Below are positions 1 through 29,125 of a stretch of DNA of 64,000 nt, piece by piece. A program made the position numbers and the translations under genes. Below the pieces are notes generated by a model. It did not search any database, was not told the DNA's origin, and was given only the letters and a program-made list of their open reading frames with translations. Position 1 is the first letter of the stretch; the number at the start of each line of letters is the position of its first letter. This DNA comes from Flaccisagitta enflata. Lineage: Eukaryota; Chaetognatha; Sagittoidea; Aphragmophora. The stretch is from contig OZ231126.1 of the NCBI GenBank assembly GCA_965153355.1, positions 78,368,001 through 78,432,000 on the forward strand, given 5' to 3'.

Positions 1-19
1 CCCAGAGTAATATCATTCT

Positions 20-1800
20 CACCCTGGATTGGCTTTCAGACACATGTGAATGCTATGCAACTGTTTATAAAGATGCATATCAAATAATCAAAATTGTTTA
101 AATGGTATTAAAAATGTTGTTTATAAACAACTCTATATCACTATTCATGAATGTAGGAAAAAAAGAAATTGTTTGACCTGATCAGTACAAACTGCAAAAG
201 TCCCAGGTAGAAAATGTTCTATTAAACAATTCAAAATTTTGAAAGTTACTACTAAGTTTAAAGGCTTCAAAAATTGTAAAAAAGAGCCCATAATTGATTG
301 TTTATAAACACGACAATATTGATGTTTATAAACAACAAAAATCAAGTGTTTGTAAACGCTAGATATTTCATGTTTGTAAACGCCAGAAGAATAAACAAAC
401 AAGCCCAAGAGGGCAACAGTCGCGTGCGTCTGGAAATGACAAACAAAAGAGCATAAACATGTCAAAATGTTAAAAATGTTGAAAAATGTTGAAAAATGTT
501 AAAAAATGTTAAAAAATGTTAAAAAATGTTATAAGAATGTCAAAAAATGTTAAAAAAATGTTAAAAAAGGTTAAATGTTAAAAAATGCTAAAAGAAGTTA
601 AAAAATGTCAATAAATGTCAAAAAACGTTAAAAAATGTTAAAAAATGTTAAAGAATAATAAAAAATTTTTAAAAAATGCTAAAATGCTAAAAATGCTAAA
701 AACATCCAAACTTTAGAAATGTGACGATCGGACCGACGGACGGACCAACGGACGGACAGACCGACAGAGCAAGGTGTAGAGTCACGTGCATGCGACTAAA
801 AATGTTTATTTGCCTTCTTTTTCTTTTGTTTGTAACAACAAAAATTGCAATGGAAAAAGTACTTCAGATTGTTATTTTTTTCTCCTCCTCCTCCTGCTCC
901 TCACTCAAAATAGTTTATTTACCCCCAATTTCTTTTGCAAATAAACAAAAAATCCTTTTAGGTGTTTATAAACACCAAAATTTCTGAAAACAAATTTATA
1001 GTGCCAAATAAACAATTTTTAAAAAAGAAATTGGGAGCAAATAAACATTAGTTTATATATAAAAGAAATTGGGGGCAAATAAACGATTTTGGATGAGGAG
1101 GAGCAGGTGGAGGAGGAGGAGGAGGAGAGAAAAGGAGTATAAACATTTATCAGATTGGTACCAAATAAACAAATTTGTTTACGAGGTTCATATTTATGGT
1201 GTTTATAAACACAAAAATTTCTAATGGAGTGTCAACATTTATGAAAACAAATCTATAGTACCAAAAAAACAATTTTATGACTTTTTGCCAATGAAATTGA
1301 GAGCAAATAAACATTTGTTTATTTACAAATAAAATTGGGGGCAAATAAACAATTTTGAATAAGGAGGAAGAGGAGGAGGAGAAAAATAAAAAATCCTTAG
1401 TACATTCTCCATTGCAATTTTTGTGGTTATAGGGGGGTCAAAGGGGGAAATAAATAATTTATAAACACATAATTTTTGTTGTTATAAACATCAATATCAT
1501 TGTGTTTATAAACTATCAATTATGGACTCTTTTTAACAATTTTTGGAGTAAAAAAAATTATTAGTAACCTTCAAAATGTTGATTTTTCTAATAGAGCAGT
1601 TTCTGGTGTGGACATTTTCAGTTTGTACTGATCAGGTCAAACAATTTCTTATTTTCCTATGTTGATAAACAGCGATATATAGTCGTTTATAAACAGCGTT
1701 TTTTACTGCCATTTAAACAAATTTTTATTATTTGAATTGCATTTTTAATGTTTATAAACAGTTGTATAGCATTGTTTACAAACGGCGTTTATTTAGCGTT
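20..1800. repeat. Large imperfect inverted repeat with GTTTATAAAC motifs
   Basis: The left arm (about 36-385) and right arm (about 1440-1790) are reverse complements with gaps. Landmarks are ACTGTTTATAAAGATGCATA against TTGCATTTTTAATGTTTATA, and GACCTGATCAGTACAAACTG (left, 176-195) against CAGTTTGTACTGATCAGGTC (right). The centre (830-1440) is itself inverted: both sides carry a TTGCAAT near-match, a (GGA)n or (TCC)n tract and GGGGGCAAATAAAC words. The palindromic word TGTTTATAAACA or close variants recur more than ten times. A B-type HINE is inserted in the left half. Confidence 0.65.
397..802 (-). mobile_element. HINE-like element, subfamily B
   Basis: In reverse orientation: AAACAAG, hairpin GCCCaagaGGGC, then CAGTCGCGTGCG, an AT-rich core of repeated AAAAATGTT, a (GACC/GACG)n tract, and the palindromic end AGTCACGTGCATGCGACT with AAAAA. 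It matches the B copies at 8292-8680 and 58883-59283. Confidence 0.7.
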
Positions 1801-1984
1801 TATAAACAACACCTAATTCGGGGATGTAATACCTGGAGATACCACCACCTAACCTCCTCCTCTTCCTCCTCTTCCTCCTCTTACTTGCCACCATTCTTCC
1901 TCATCATGTCGCGCCAACTCGTTTCCAGATCAGCCAACGCATCTTCTTATTAGATCATCCTTTTAACGTGTTTTTTTTAGTCAG

Positions 1985-3095
1985 CCACGCGCGATTGGTC
2001 GATCAGTCGGTAACTTATTGATCAAGCATGAGAATGATGCGATACTGCTGATCAATATTCAGCTAATTGGTCGATCAGTCGGTAACTTATTGATCAGGCA
2101 TGAGAATGATGCGATACTGTTGATCAATATTCAGCTAATTGGTCGATCAGTCGGTAACTTATTGATCAAGCATGAGAATGATGCGATACTGCTGATCAAT
2201 ATTCAGCTAATTGGTCGATCAGTCAGTAACTTATTGATCAGGCATGAGAATGATGCGATACTGTTGATCAATATTCAGCTAATTGGTCGATCAGTCGGTA
2301 ACTTATTGATCAGGCATGAGAATGATGCGATACTGTTGATCAATATTCAGCTAATTGGTGGATCAGTCGGTAACTTATTGATCAGGCATGAGAATGATGC
2401 GATACTGTTGATCAATATTCAGATAACTGGTCGATCTGTCGGTAACTTATGGATCAGGCATGAGAATGATGCGATACTGTTGATCAATATTCAGATAACT
2501 GGTCGATCAGTTGGTAACTTTTTGATCAGGCATGAGAATGATGCGATACTGCTGATCAATATTCAGATAACTGGTCGATCAGTTCGTAACTTTTTGATCA
2601 GGCATGAGAATGATGCGATACTGCTGATCAATATTCAGCTAATTGGTCGATCAGTCGGTAACTTATTGATCAGGCATGAGAATGATGCGATACTGTTGAT
2701 CAATATTCAGCTAATTGGTCGATCAGTCGGTAACTTATTGATCAAGCATGAGAATGATGCGATACTGCTGATCAATATTCAGCTAATTGGTCGATCAGTC
2801 GGTAACTTATTGATCAGGCATGAGAATGATGCGATACTGTTGATCAATATTCAGATAACTGGTCGATCTGTCGGTAACTTATTGATCAGGCATGAGAATG
2901 ATGCGATACTGTTGATCAATATTCAGATAACTGGTCGATCAGTTGGTAACTTTTTGATCAGGCATGAGAATGATGCGATACTGTTGATCAATATTCAGCT
3001 AACTGGTCGATCAGTCGGTAACTTATCCATCAGGCATGAGAATGACGCGACGCTGCAAATCAGTACTTTGATCATTGGTTGGTCAGTCGATAATC
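1985..3095. repeat. 72-bp minisatellite, about 15 units
   Basis: The unit runs CATGAGAATGATGCGATACT ... TTGATCAATATTCAGCTAAT, TGGTCGATCAGTCGGTAACT, TATTGATCAGG. Units differ by a few substitutions, with two sub-variants (CTAATTGG and ATAACTGG) arranged in blocks. The unit is a multiple of three without a stop, so one frame stays open for 389 codons. I see no acceptor, start context or composition that supports translation. Confidence 0.85.
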
Positions 3096-3400
3096 TCTAC
3101 ATAAGGCTGGCCAGAGAACAACCAGAAAGGCTGACCTTCAGGCTGACCTTTAGGCTGGACTTTAGGCTTGCCTTTAGGCCGGCGTGAAAGCTGGTTTTAA
3201 GGCTCGCCTCTAGGTTTTGCTGACAACTTGCTTGAAAGCTGGCCCAAAGATTGATCCGAATGTGTGAGATGTTTAGCGGAACTTTTTGCGCGCGCCCCTG
3301 AGTGTCCAAGATTTGAGCCTTCAGGCTAGGATTTGAGCCAAGACACAGACATTTGAGCCCCAAGGCCCAAGGCTTGGGGTGATGGCGCATGCACGGTTCA
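3096..3400. repeat. Short GGCTNGCCTTTAG tandem words and a TTTGAGCC-rich stretch
   Basis: 3115-3215 has about seven 14-15-bp words of the form AGGCTGACCTTT. 3310-3375 has several ATTTGAGCC words. No coding support. Confidence 0.45.
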
Positions 3401-3611
3401 CTCCATTCATCATCCATGAGTGGAGGTAGTAAAGATCATCGAACCCTTCCGTTCCGCTTTCCGAAAACTGGGTACCGCAGTTGGCATCCTATGCCCGATG
3501 CGACAACTCATATCCAGCGTCAAAAGCCGTTCGCGGCAGCTCGCATCCTTGTAGTTATTCTCCACGTCGCGTCCATGCTTTTTTCTCGCCTCACTTGCCT
3601 TCTTCCTTTTT

Positions 3612-3991
3612 GGGCAGCTGCCCCGAAGGGGTCGATGATCTATGCTTTCACACAGGGGAATTTTCTCCTTCTTCTCCTCCTTTTTTGTCCCCCCCCCACC
3701 TCCAGGCCTATATCTCAGCGTTTAGGCCCAAATCCCAGTCTTTAGGCCCGAATCCCAACCTCCAGGCCCAATCCCATCTAAAGGCCAAAATCCCATCTTG
3801 AAGGCCCAAATCCCAGCCTTAAGAGATTTGGGCCTCAAGGCTGGGATCTGGGCCTCAAGGCTGAGATATGGGCCTGGAGGTTGGGGGAGGGGGGACGGAG
3901 GAAAAGGAGAAGGAGAAGAAAATGCTATGCTGTGTGCACCTATGCTGTGTGAAAGCATAGGTCATCGACCTCTTCAGGGCCGCGTCCCTGC
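3612..3991. mobile_element. F-family palindromic element
   Basis: Left end TTTTTGGGCAGCTGCCCCGA then GTCGATGATCTATGCTTTCA. The right end mirrors it: TGTGAAAGCATAGGTCATCG, then CTCTTCAGGGCCGCGTCCCT. The interior holds about 10 words (AGGCCCAAATCCCAGYCT) that switch to the reverse complement (GGGCCTCAAGGCTGGGAT) halfway, so the whole element can fold back. Confidence 0.65.
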
Positions 3992-4150
3992 TCCCACCCT
4001 CAACTACAATCATGACCTACTTAAGCAGGGCACGGGTACCGCTGACCACTTAACGCTTTTGCGACTTTTTCCATTCCGCCATTCCGACCCTGCCCAGTGC
4101 CCATCCGCACGCGACTTGGGTAGCCATGTATCCGGCCTTGATTTTTCTCG
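3992..4150 (+). mobile_element. F-family outer arm joined to a HINE 3' end
   Basis: CCTGCTCCCACCCTCAACTA ... GCAGGGCACGGGTACCGCTG and ACCACTTAACGC is the sequence that flanks F palindromes elsewhere (32900-32990, 50480-50560). It runs into CCGCACGCGACTTGGGTAGC and the CATGTATCCGGCCTTG end of an A-type HINE. Confidence 0.5.
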
Positions 4151-4289
4151 CCTCGTTTGCCTTCTTTCCTTTTCCCATTCCACCATTCCGCCTCTGACAT
4201 CAATTTTGTTTGTTTTCCTAATTAATTCCTTTTTTTGGTTGGGCCTCTTTTCGTTCTCCCGGTCTCATCACCACATATAACGTCATCAC

Positions 4290-4902
<613 letters not shown>

Positions 4903-5000
4903 GTCATCACATATAACGTCATCATATATGATGTCACCACACATAACGCCATCACAAATAACGTCATCACATATAACATCATTCCCAGTTTTTTCCCCAT
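4903..5000. repeat. Short CATCACATATAACGT tandem words
   Basis: About five copies of a 14-18-bp word (CATCACATATAACGTCAT and variants) follow the MITE. One copy also precedes it at about 4265-4289. Confidence 0.6.
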
Positions 5001-5630
5001 TGCATTTAAATGAGGCGCCTAGCAGACGTTTTATTACGTTGAATATTTGGATGATTTTTTTTTAAATGACAGTAAGATTGGGGAACTAAGTCCTTGAAAT
5101 AGAAGGTGATTACACTTTTTTTTAAAAAGAGACATCATATTTTGAACTCAGCCTGGGTTTTCTTAATTTTTTTTCTTTTTTTTGCCGTTTTGAGGCTCGG
5201 TGTCTCTTAAACTGCTCTTAATTATGAAAAAAAGTGTATAAATACATCAATAAGTTAAAAAACTTGTTCATCACTCTAGAACTTTGATCATCTTGCCTAA
5301 TTTGACAGGCAAAACCATAATAGAAGTAGGTTTTATCAGAGAAACTAACAATTTTGAATAATTTGAAAAATTGTCATTTATTCAAAAAAAATTCTTATGA
5401 TAATTTCCTCAAAAATTTCTATAACTGAATCTCAGCCAGGGCATTCTCTTATTTTGATTTAGAATTTTGCAAATCTCAAGCTCACGTCTCATACTGATAA
5501 GTCTCCTATAAAACAAGTGTATTACAGCTGTAATATTCATGATACTTCCTACAAAAAGTAATAGAAAACATCTTTATCGGAGACTTTATTGAAGCCCCAA
5601 GACCCATTCTTTTTTGTTATAGACTAAGAG
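5001..5630. other. AT-rich non-coding stretch
   Basis: I see no exon, RNA gene or clear repeat here. Open frames are short and AT-driven. Confidence 0.5.
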
Positions 5631-6219
5631 TGGCAAAATAAAAAACCGGACGCTGCTTTTTGATGAAGGATTGCTCAGGAACTTAAAAAGTTAAACCCTT
5701 GAAATTTATGATGGTTTCAAAGAGCTTCAAAATATCATTCATTTGAGCTCTCACAGAACATTGTAGCTTCAGAGAGTGAGAAGTTATGATGCTTAAAAGA
5801 TAACCACTCAGAAATCTCAAATCTGGTTTCAATCTCTTTAGAGTAATCAACTTTGAATTGATATAGCTTGTAAATGAATAAGATTTATGATTTCTCCTTG
5901 GTTCCATCTTGTAGAGAATTCAAAAATCAAAATACTTCATTTCTACCTTGAATTTCGTTTCATTTATCTAACTTCTTCATTGTACAGAATCTGCAAAACA
6001 AAAAGTATCTTCTTGTCAGGCAATAATTTGTTTTTAAGAATATGGGTATAGAATTTCAGTCTTATGTCATTTGAAAACGACTTTGGCTAGAAATTTCTGC
6101 TCGGTCCAGAATTGTAGAGTTTTTGAAGTTTTTTTAAATGCTCATGGATTTTAAGTATAAAGAATGTATAATTTTCAGTTGATCATGAAAAACTGAGTGT
6201 CCGGTTTTTATTTTGGCCA
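5631..6219. mobile_element. Putative MITE, inverted ends TGGCAAAATAAAAAACCGGA
   Basis: The left end at 5631 and the right end (TCCGGTTTTTATTTTGGCCA, ending 6219) are near-perfect reverse complements over about 20 bp. No target duplication could be read with certainty. The interior is AT-rich and non-coding. Confidence 0.5.
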
Positions 6220-6362
6220 TTGTTACTTGATTCTGAGCTATATCATTTTTGAATGAATCCAAAGTATCAAGTACTAAAATAAGTGGTATCATTATTTTTG
6301 ACAAGTTTGATAAAATTGGTAGCCCACTCGCCTGCGCTGCAGCTGTACCGCTTTATTCTAAG

Positions 6363-6510
6363 TAATCCGGCGGTCTCAATGAATGCCACTGTGTGGTGAT
6401 AGGCGTTAAATTGGAAACGCCATGGCTCATCATAACCAACAGGTTCTAAATGAATACCGCTGTGTGGCGATAAGCGTTGAATTGAAAGTGCCTTGGTTCA
6501 TGATAACCAA
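6363..6510. repeat. Two-copy tandem repeat of about 73 bp
   Basis: AATGAATRCCRCTGTGTGGY followed by GATARGCGTTRAATTGRAA and a CATGATAACCAA word occurs twice in direct orientation. Confidence 0.6.
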
Positions 6511-6639
6511 TATGATTTCCTTCAGATTTCCTCATTTCATTTCTCGACGGGGTTTGCACACATAAATATTCAGCCATTAAGGAAAGAACATCATGCCTTC
6601 ATGGGTTTTTATGGACATAATATTCTTGTCTTAATTTAT

Positions 6640-7246
6640 AGTCGCGTGAACGCGACTCTAGATGCCGCTGTGTCGGTCGGTCGGTCTGTCGGTCTGTCGG
6701 TCGGTCCGTCACGTAACTTTTTTGAAATATGGCTCTAATCTTCATTTTAAAGGTACTTTAGGGTATTTAAGGGTACTTAAGGGTACTTTAGGGTAATTCA
6801 AGGTACATTAGTACTTAAGGGTACTTTAGGTTGGTCGGTCGGTCCGTCCATCCGTCCGTCGGTAACCAAAACAGATTAAAGCCGTTTTATTCATTTAAGT
6901 CATTTTAAATGTAAAATAAATCATTTGAAATTAAATTCAGTCATTTAAGGTCACTTAAGTCACCCCTTAAGTCACTTAAAACACTTAAGTCACTTAAGTC
7001 ACTTAAATCACTTAAGTCACTTAAGTCACTTAAGTCACCTCTTTAGTTACTTAAGGGTACTTCAGGGTACTTAAGGGTACTTTAGGTACTTAAGGGTACA
7101 TAATGTACTTTAGGGTACTTCAGGGTACTTTAGGTATAAAGATAGGTATTTTTAGGTAATTATTAGTAATTATGTAATTACCTTGATTACCTTAATTACC
7201 TTTATTACCTTTATTACCAAGCGACTAAGGTTTGTTGACCTTGTTT
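6640..7246 (+). mobile_element. HINE-like element, subfamily C
   Basis: It starts with the palindrome AGTCGCGTGAACGCGACT, then a (GGTC/TGTC)n tract. A core of GGGTACTTWAGGGTA and GTCACTTAAGTCACTTAA words follows. It ends with AAGCGACT, a hairpin AAGGTttgttgACCTT and TGTTTT. The next element begins directly after it. Confidence 0.65.
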
Positions 7247-7247
7247 T

Positions 7248-7830
7248 AGCTGCGTGCACGCGACTCTACACTTTACCGTGTTGATCGGTAGGTCAGTCGG
7301 TCGGTCGGTTGGTCGGTTGGTTGGTCGGTCTGTTGGTCGGTCAGTCGGTCGGTCTTTTAAAGTAATTTAAGGTACTCTAGGATATTTCAGGGTACTTTAG
7401 GGTACTTTTGGGTACTTTGGGTACATAAGCTTTTCAAGGTACTTAAAGTACTTTTGGGTATTTTTCGGTTATTTTCTTGAACTTTTGGGTATTTTTTTAG
7501 TATTTTTGAGTATTTTTGGGTATGTTGAGGTATTTTTGGGTGTTTATGGGTATTTTTGGGTATTTTGGGTATTTTGTCAACTTTTTATTGGACAGCCGTT
7601 ATATTCTTTTTTATTGGACAGACGTTATAAAGTTTTAGTATGTATTATTTTGTATGAAGTATGACTTTTTAAGGTTTATTAAGGTAATTTAAGGTACTCT
7701 AGGGTATTTCAGGGTACTCAAGGGCACTTTTGGGTACTTTAGGGTACTTGAGTTTTTCAAGGTACTAAGGGTAATCTAGGGTACTTTGTGTGTAACGAAG
7801 CACGCGACTGTTGGTCTGCTGGGCTTGTTT
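7248..7830 (+). mobile_element. HINE-like element, subfamily C, abutting copy
   Basis: The 5' end is AGCTGCGTGCACGCGACT, followed by (GGTC)n, a GGGTATTTTTGGG core, then GCACGCGACTGTTGGTCTGC and TGGGCTTGTTT. Head-to-tail with the previous copy with no spacer. Confidence 0.65.
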
Positions 7831-7937
7831 TATGGAAAAGGCGAGAAGAGAGATGACAACTTAATCTCGGATTCTTTTTTTGGTGATAGATGCGCGTGAA
7901 AGTAGACTTGGCAATGAAGATATTTTACTAGGTATTC

Positions 7938-8145
7938 AACAAGGCCAACGCGTTACAAGTCGCGTGCGGTCTTGAAGACTAAAAGACTAAAAGATCTAAA
8001 GACCAAAAGACAAAACAACTAAAAGCAGGAGCAGAAATGAAAAAACGCCCAAAAACGCCAAAAAAAGCTAACGGAGACCGACCAACAGACCGACTGACCA
8101 ACCGACATAGTGGTTCATAGAGTCGCGTAGCACGCGACTAAAAAC
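7938..8145 (-). mobile_element. HINE-like element (reverse)
   Basis: AACAAGGCCAACGCGTTACA then AGTCGCGTGC at one end; (GACC)n tract and AGTCGCGTAGCACGCGACTA with AAAA at the other. The core has AAAAGACTAAAAGA words. Confidence 0.65.
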
Positions 8146-8291
8146 CTCAGGCAATGTTTTTTGGTCTCGATCTAAGAGCTGTTACGTACACAGATTCATG
8201 TATACAGATTTAGATTTTGTACACAGATTTTCAAGGGTTATGTACACAGATTTATGTCATGTACATTTTTTCTTATAAGAACGTCATTTTT

Positions 8292-8680
8292 AGTCGCAAG
8301 CACGCGACTCTACACCTTGCTCTGTCAGTCCGTCGGTCTGTCCGTCCATAACATTTTTAAAATTTTGATAGTTTTTTTTATGGTTTTCAACATTTTATAA
8401 CATTTCTCAATATTTTATAACATTTCTTAACATTTTTTACTATCTTTTAACATTTTTTTACATTTTTTAACATTTTACCATTTTTAAATGTTTTTTTACC
8501 TTTCTTAACATTTTTTGATTTTCTAAACATTTTTGACATTTTTTAACATTCTTTAACATATTTCAACATTCTTTAACAGTTTTTAACATTTTTTTGCATT
8601 TTTTAACATTTAACCATGTTTTTGCTCTGTTGTTTGTCATTTCCAGACGCACGCGACTGTTGCCCTCTTGGGCTTGTTTT
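8292..8680 (+). mobile_element. HINE-like element, subfamily B
   Basis: 5' palindrome AGTCGCAAGCACGCGACT, (GTCC/GTCG) tract, a core of about 25 TTTTTAACA words, TTTGTTTGTCATTTCCAGAC, then GCACGCGACTGTTGCCCTCT and TGGGCTTGTTTT. Confidence 0.75.
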
Positions 8681-8689
8681 TTGAAGGCT

Positions 8690-9660
8690 TCATATTGGCT
8701 GTTAGGAAGCGAGCAGAGACCAGATTTGAATTCATGGGTTTTTGCCTCAGCAGCTAAAAGATTTTAGTTATTGAGTTGATTTTTTTTGTAGATCATCCTT
8801 AGAGGGCTATTGCTGATACAAAAAAATCATACTTTGTGGGGTCACTTACAAATTTCTTGGGATTTTGAGCCAAAATAATGCAAAAAAAAGGCTATTTTAT
8901 TACAAGGTTTTGATTATTAAAATTCATCAAAAGCTGAATAAATAGGTAATGTGAGGCTCAAAATAGGGCTTGATTGTGCTCAGAATTGATGTTAGAGATG
9001 ATTTAGCTACTTTGGAGAAATTTCAACGTGGTCAGGAATTTTCAAAATCAATCTTAGCCAAAATCAACACTTTTCCTTTATATTTCTTCTTATGGTTGTT
9101 GCTAGCATAAACAAGTAAAAAACTGTTCATAGGGATGTAATTTAGGGCCACTTTGAGTTTTTTCTGATAATCTAACCATTTCTTGGCCTTTTGGGGGTCT
9201 CTGTACCAGTCTTGGACCAGAAAATAAAATAGCAAGGCTTTTATGAAAGTGCCATAATCTGCCGTTGGTCGCTGCCCTCGGCCGGTCCTATTCCTAACAG
9301 TCTATTCTTATTTTCAAGGCCAAATAAAGTCTTCAACGTTCTTAGAGCGTTCTTAATTCAAAATACTATATAAACTAAAAGGAACCTTATAATATACTAT
9401 TATTTGATTATATTGAATATGTTTCTATTGAATACTATTAAAACAAATGCTAAACATTAATGTCTGGGGATATCTTCTTGGTATCTATATTAGAAATTTA
9501 AAAATCTTATCTTAATTATACGAAAATGTTAGTGTTTTGTTAGTGTTCTTTAAATGTTACTTTAAGCAAAATTTTTTTCTTAAGATTTGAAGCCTTTGTA
9601 TGTCTTTAAGATGTTCTTTATTTTGGGGCCATTCAAAGCCTTGATGTTCTTATAAACTAG
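8690..9660. other. Non-coding stretch, possibly an old element
   Basis: Weak inverted ends CTGTTAGGAA (8698) and TTCCTAACAG (ending 9301) might bound an old element. Otherwise nothing is recognised, and no exon is supported. Confidence 0.3.
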
Positions 9661-9779
9661 GTTCTTATAAAAAGAAAAAGGTGTATGTGAAAATCAAACA
9701 GGTCGCCCATAGGCAATATGCGGTCAGCGATATCCGTTGCCCTGCTTTGCAAGATTGTGAATTGGAGTGGGAGGAAGCA

Positions 9780-10177
9780 GGGCAGCGGCTCCAAAGGGGA
9801 CGAAATGCTGTAGAACACATGGGGACTGTCATTTGCCAGTCGGTCCATCTGTCTGTCCTCCCCCTAGGCCCTCTCAGGCCTATAATCTGCCCTCTCAGGC
9901 CCAAAATCTACCCTCTCAGGCCTAAAATCCGCTTTCCCAGGCTTTGAATCTGTGAGGGCAGATTTAAGGCCTGAGAGGGCAGATTTTTGGCCTGAGCGGG
10001 CAAATTTTAAGCCTGAGAGGGAAGATAACAGGCCTGAGAGGGAAGATTTCAGGCCTGAGAGGGAAGATTTCAGGCCTGAGTGAGCCTGGGGGGGGGACGG
10101 ACAAACAAACAGACAAATGGACGAACGAAAGTCCCCATGTGTTCTACAGGACTTTGTCCCCTTTGAGGCCGCTGCCC
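9780..10177. mobile_element. F-family palindromic element
   Basis: GGCAGCGGCTCCAAAGGGGA at 9780 mirrors TCCCCTTTGAGGCCGCTGCC ending 10177. Inside, CTGTAGAACACATGGGGACT mirrors AGTCCCCATGTGTTCTACAG. The middle has CCTCTCAGGCCYAAAATCTG words, then GGCCTGAGAGGGMAGATTT words in reverse. 9700-9779 is the outer arm (GCGGTCAGCGATATCCGTTG). Confidence 0.75.
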
Positions 10178-10270
10178 AAAAAAAAACTGTGAATTTACCT
10201 TCAAATTATAGACAGTCGGATATGTTTTAGGGTTTGGGACAATAGTCACAAAATCCATTCAATTCAATTA

Positions 10271-10446
10271 CAGTAGGACCCCGCCTCATCGGTCCCATTG
10301 GGACTCAAGATTTTTCACCTTTATCTCAGGGTTACCTTTAAAGAGAGGTAAAATAACATTGAATACTATCATTTGGGACCTAAAAAGGTTGACCTTTATT
10401 GATGGGGAACCTTTAAAGGCGGGGCTGTTATTGCGGGGTCCCACTG
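10271..10446. mobile_element. TA-flanked MITE (Tc1/mariner type), 176 bp
   Basis: Inverted ends CAGTAGGACCCCGC and GCGGGGTCCCACTG, each flanked by TA (10269-10270 and 10447-10448). The interior has a mirrored TTACCTTTAAAGAG and TTTATTGATGGGGAACC pair. A diverged relative may lie at 17690-17760. Confidence 0.7.
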
Positions 10447-10730
10447 TATGCCTTTTTTTTTTAAGTGGCCAAGCGACCAAATCCCAACTCTCAGGTTCAA
10501 GGTTCAAGTCCCATTTAAGGTCCAAATTTCAGCCTTATGGTCCAAATAAACACTTTAGTCGATAAAATGCTCCATGATTCTCAAAGCACCTAAGCATAGA
10601 TCATTGGTCCCTTTGGTGCCGCTGGCATTCTCGCCATTTTATCCCCACATACACCAACCTAGGTTCATCGAGTACCGCTGACCATCTAATGCTCTTGCGA
10701 CTTTTCCTTGATTTCTTTTGTACATATCAG

Positions 10731-27636
<16,906 letters not shown>

Positions 27637-27715
27637 CAAATGACAAATGACAAATGGCTAACGCGCAATGACGTAAAAAGGCCGGAGTAAGCTGGAGATG
27701 GAAGGGGGACAGGAC

Positions 27716-27716
<1 letters not shown>

Positions 27717-27782
<66 letters not shown>

Positions 27783-27860
27783 GCAAATAGTGAGATAGGG
27801 GAAGATGAATAAATAGAAAGATAGATAGATAGATAGACAGATAGATAGATGGATAGATAT
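27717..27860. repeat. (GA)n then (GATA)n microsatellites
   Basis: 60 bp of GA just after gene 1, and a short GATA/GACA run at 27818-27860. Confidence 0.9.
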
Positions 27861-28454
27861 ATAAATTAAAAGACAGAAAAAAAAAGATCAAAACTTAAAA
27901 AGAATGAATTACGTATTCTAAGGGAAAAAAAACTAGAAAAAAAAGTCGCAACACAATCAAAATCAGTGCTATATGTTGGACCAGATCCGCATCATTAAAT
28001 CAGGACCAGACCGAGTACGCGGCAACAACTTTAGTGGAGCAAGAGCGAGCACGAGCACGGGTGGGCAGGAGCTGTGTAGCAAAACCGCCATCAAAAAAAC
28101 CCACAATCATCTCCAAAGAACTTTGTCACTGACGAACCGATGGACGGACAAATCAAGGGATCAAAAAGATACTTACAAAATCTAGTGTCGACTTGGTACA
28201 ACCGTATCACCTACCACCCGTTCTACTTATCTACAGACAAACTATCCTATAGAAATGGAAGGACGCGACTAAAAAGAATCGCCAAAGCATTTATTTCTTC
28301 TATCATTCTAAGCAGACTGAGCTTGCGCTTATATTCAAAGCATGATAAATATTTTCCCTCATATGAGTCTCCATCCATTGTCAGAAAAAAAAATGTTTCC
28401 ACCATTCATTTATTGTTTTCTCTGCCATTTTTCATTTGTAACAGAACGGGAAGC

Positions 28455-28621
28455 AACAAGGCCGGATACACGGCCAATACCAGTTGCAGACGGGTGGGCA
28501 GGGGCGGAAATGCGCGTTTTCACACTTTCCAACTCGATCACCACGGACCGACGAACCAACGGACGGACCAACGGACGGACGGACAAAGCCTCTTACAGAG
28601 TTGCGTGTCCGCAACTAAAAA
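28455..28621 (-). mobile_element. HINE-like element, subfamily E
   Basis: AACAAGGCCGGATACACGGC, CAGTTGCAGACGGGTGGGCA, (GACG/GACC)n, AAAGCCTCTTACAGAGTTGC, GTGTCCGCAACTAAAAA. Confidence 0.75.
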
Positions 28622-28702
28622 AATCGGAAAACGCGTGACTTGAAAAATGATGTTTGGGAATGTTGAAATGATTTGTCGATACAAGTTTTCTAAGAAGATT
28701 TA

Positions 28703-28959
28703 GAACAAGTGACGCGGGGTCACAATATTGTTGCGGACGGGTGGGCAGGGGCAGCCAACCTCCATCTGCACCCAACGCCCCACCCAACCCCCCTTCCAAC
28801 ACAGATACATACACAAAAAGCTTCGCAAACGCTCGTTTTCCCACTTTTTGACTCGATCACCTCTACGGAACAGACTACCGGATGGAACAACGGACCAACG
28901 GACCAACGGATCGACCGACCGACGAACAAAGTCTCTTGTAGAGTTGCGTGTCCGCAACT
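28703..28959 (-). mobile_element. HINE-like element, subfamily E, diverged
   Basis: TTGCGGACGGGTGGGCAGGG near the left end, (GACC)n, then GTCTCTTGTAGAGTTGCGTG and TCCGCAACTGAAAAG. The 3' hairpin has decayed. Confidence 0.65.
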
Positions 28960-29030
28960 GAAAAGAAAATGGAAAAAATGTCGATTCCTTCAAAATCAAA
29001 TGAATTCATCAACGAGTTTACACGTATAAG

Positions 29031-29031
<1 letters not shown>

Positions 29032-29122
<91 letters not shown>
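29032..29122. repeat. (GT)n microsatellite
   Basis: About 90 bp of GT. Confidence 0.95.

Positions 29123-29125
<3 letters not shown>

Noticed and set aside
2018-3187. 389-codon frame as a real repeat protein
   Set aside because: It is simply the 72-bp minisatellite, with no acceptor or promoter context. Kept only as a finding to check.
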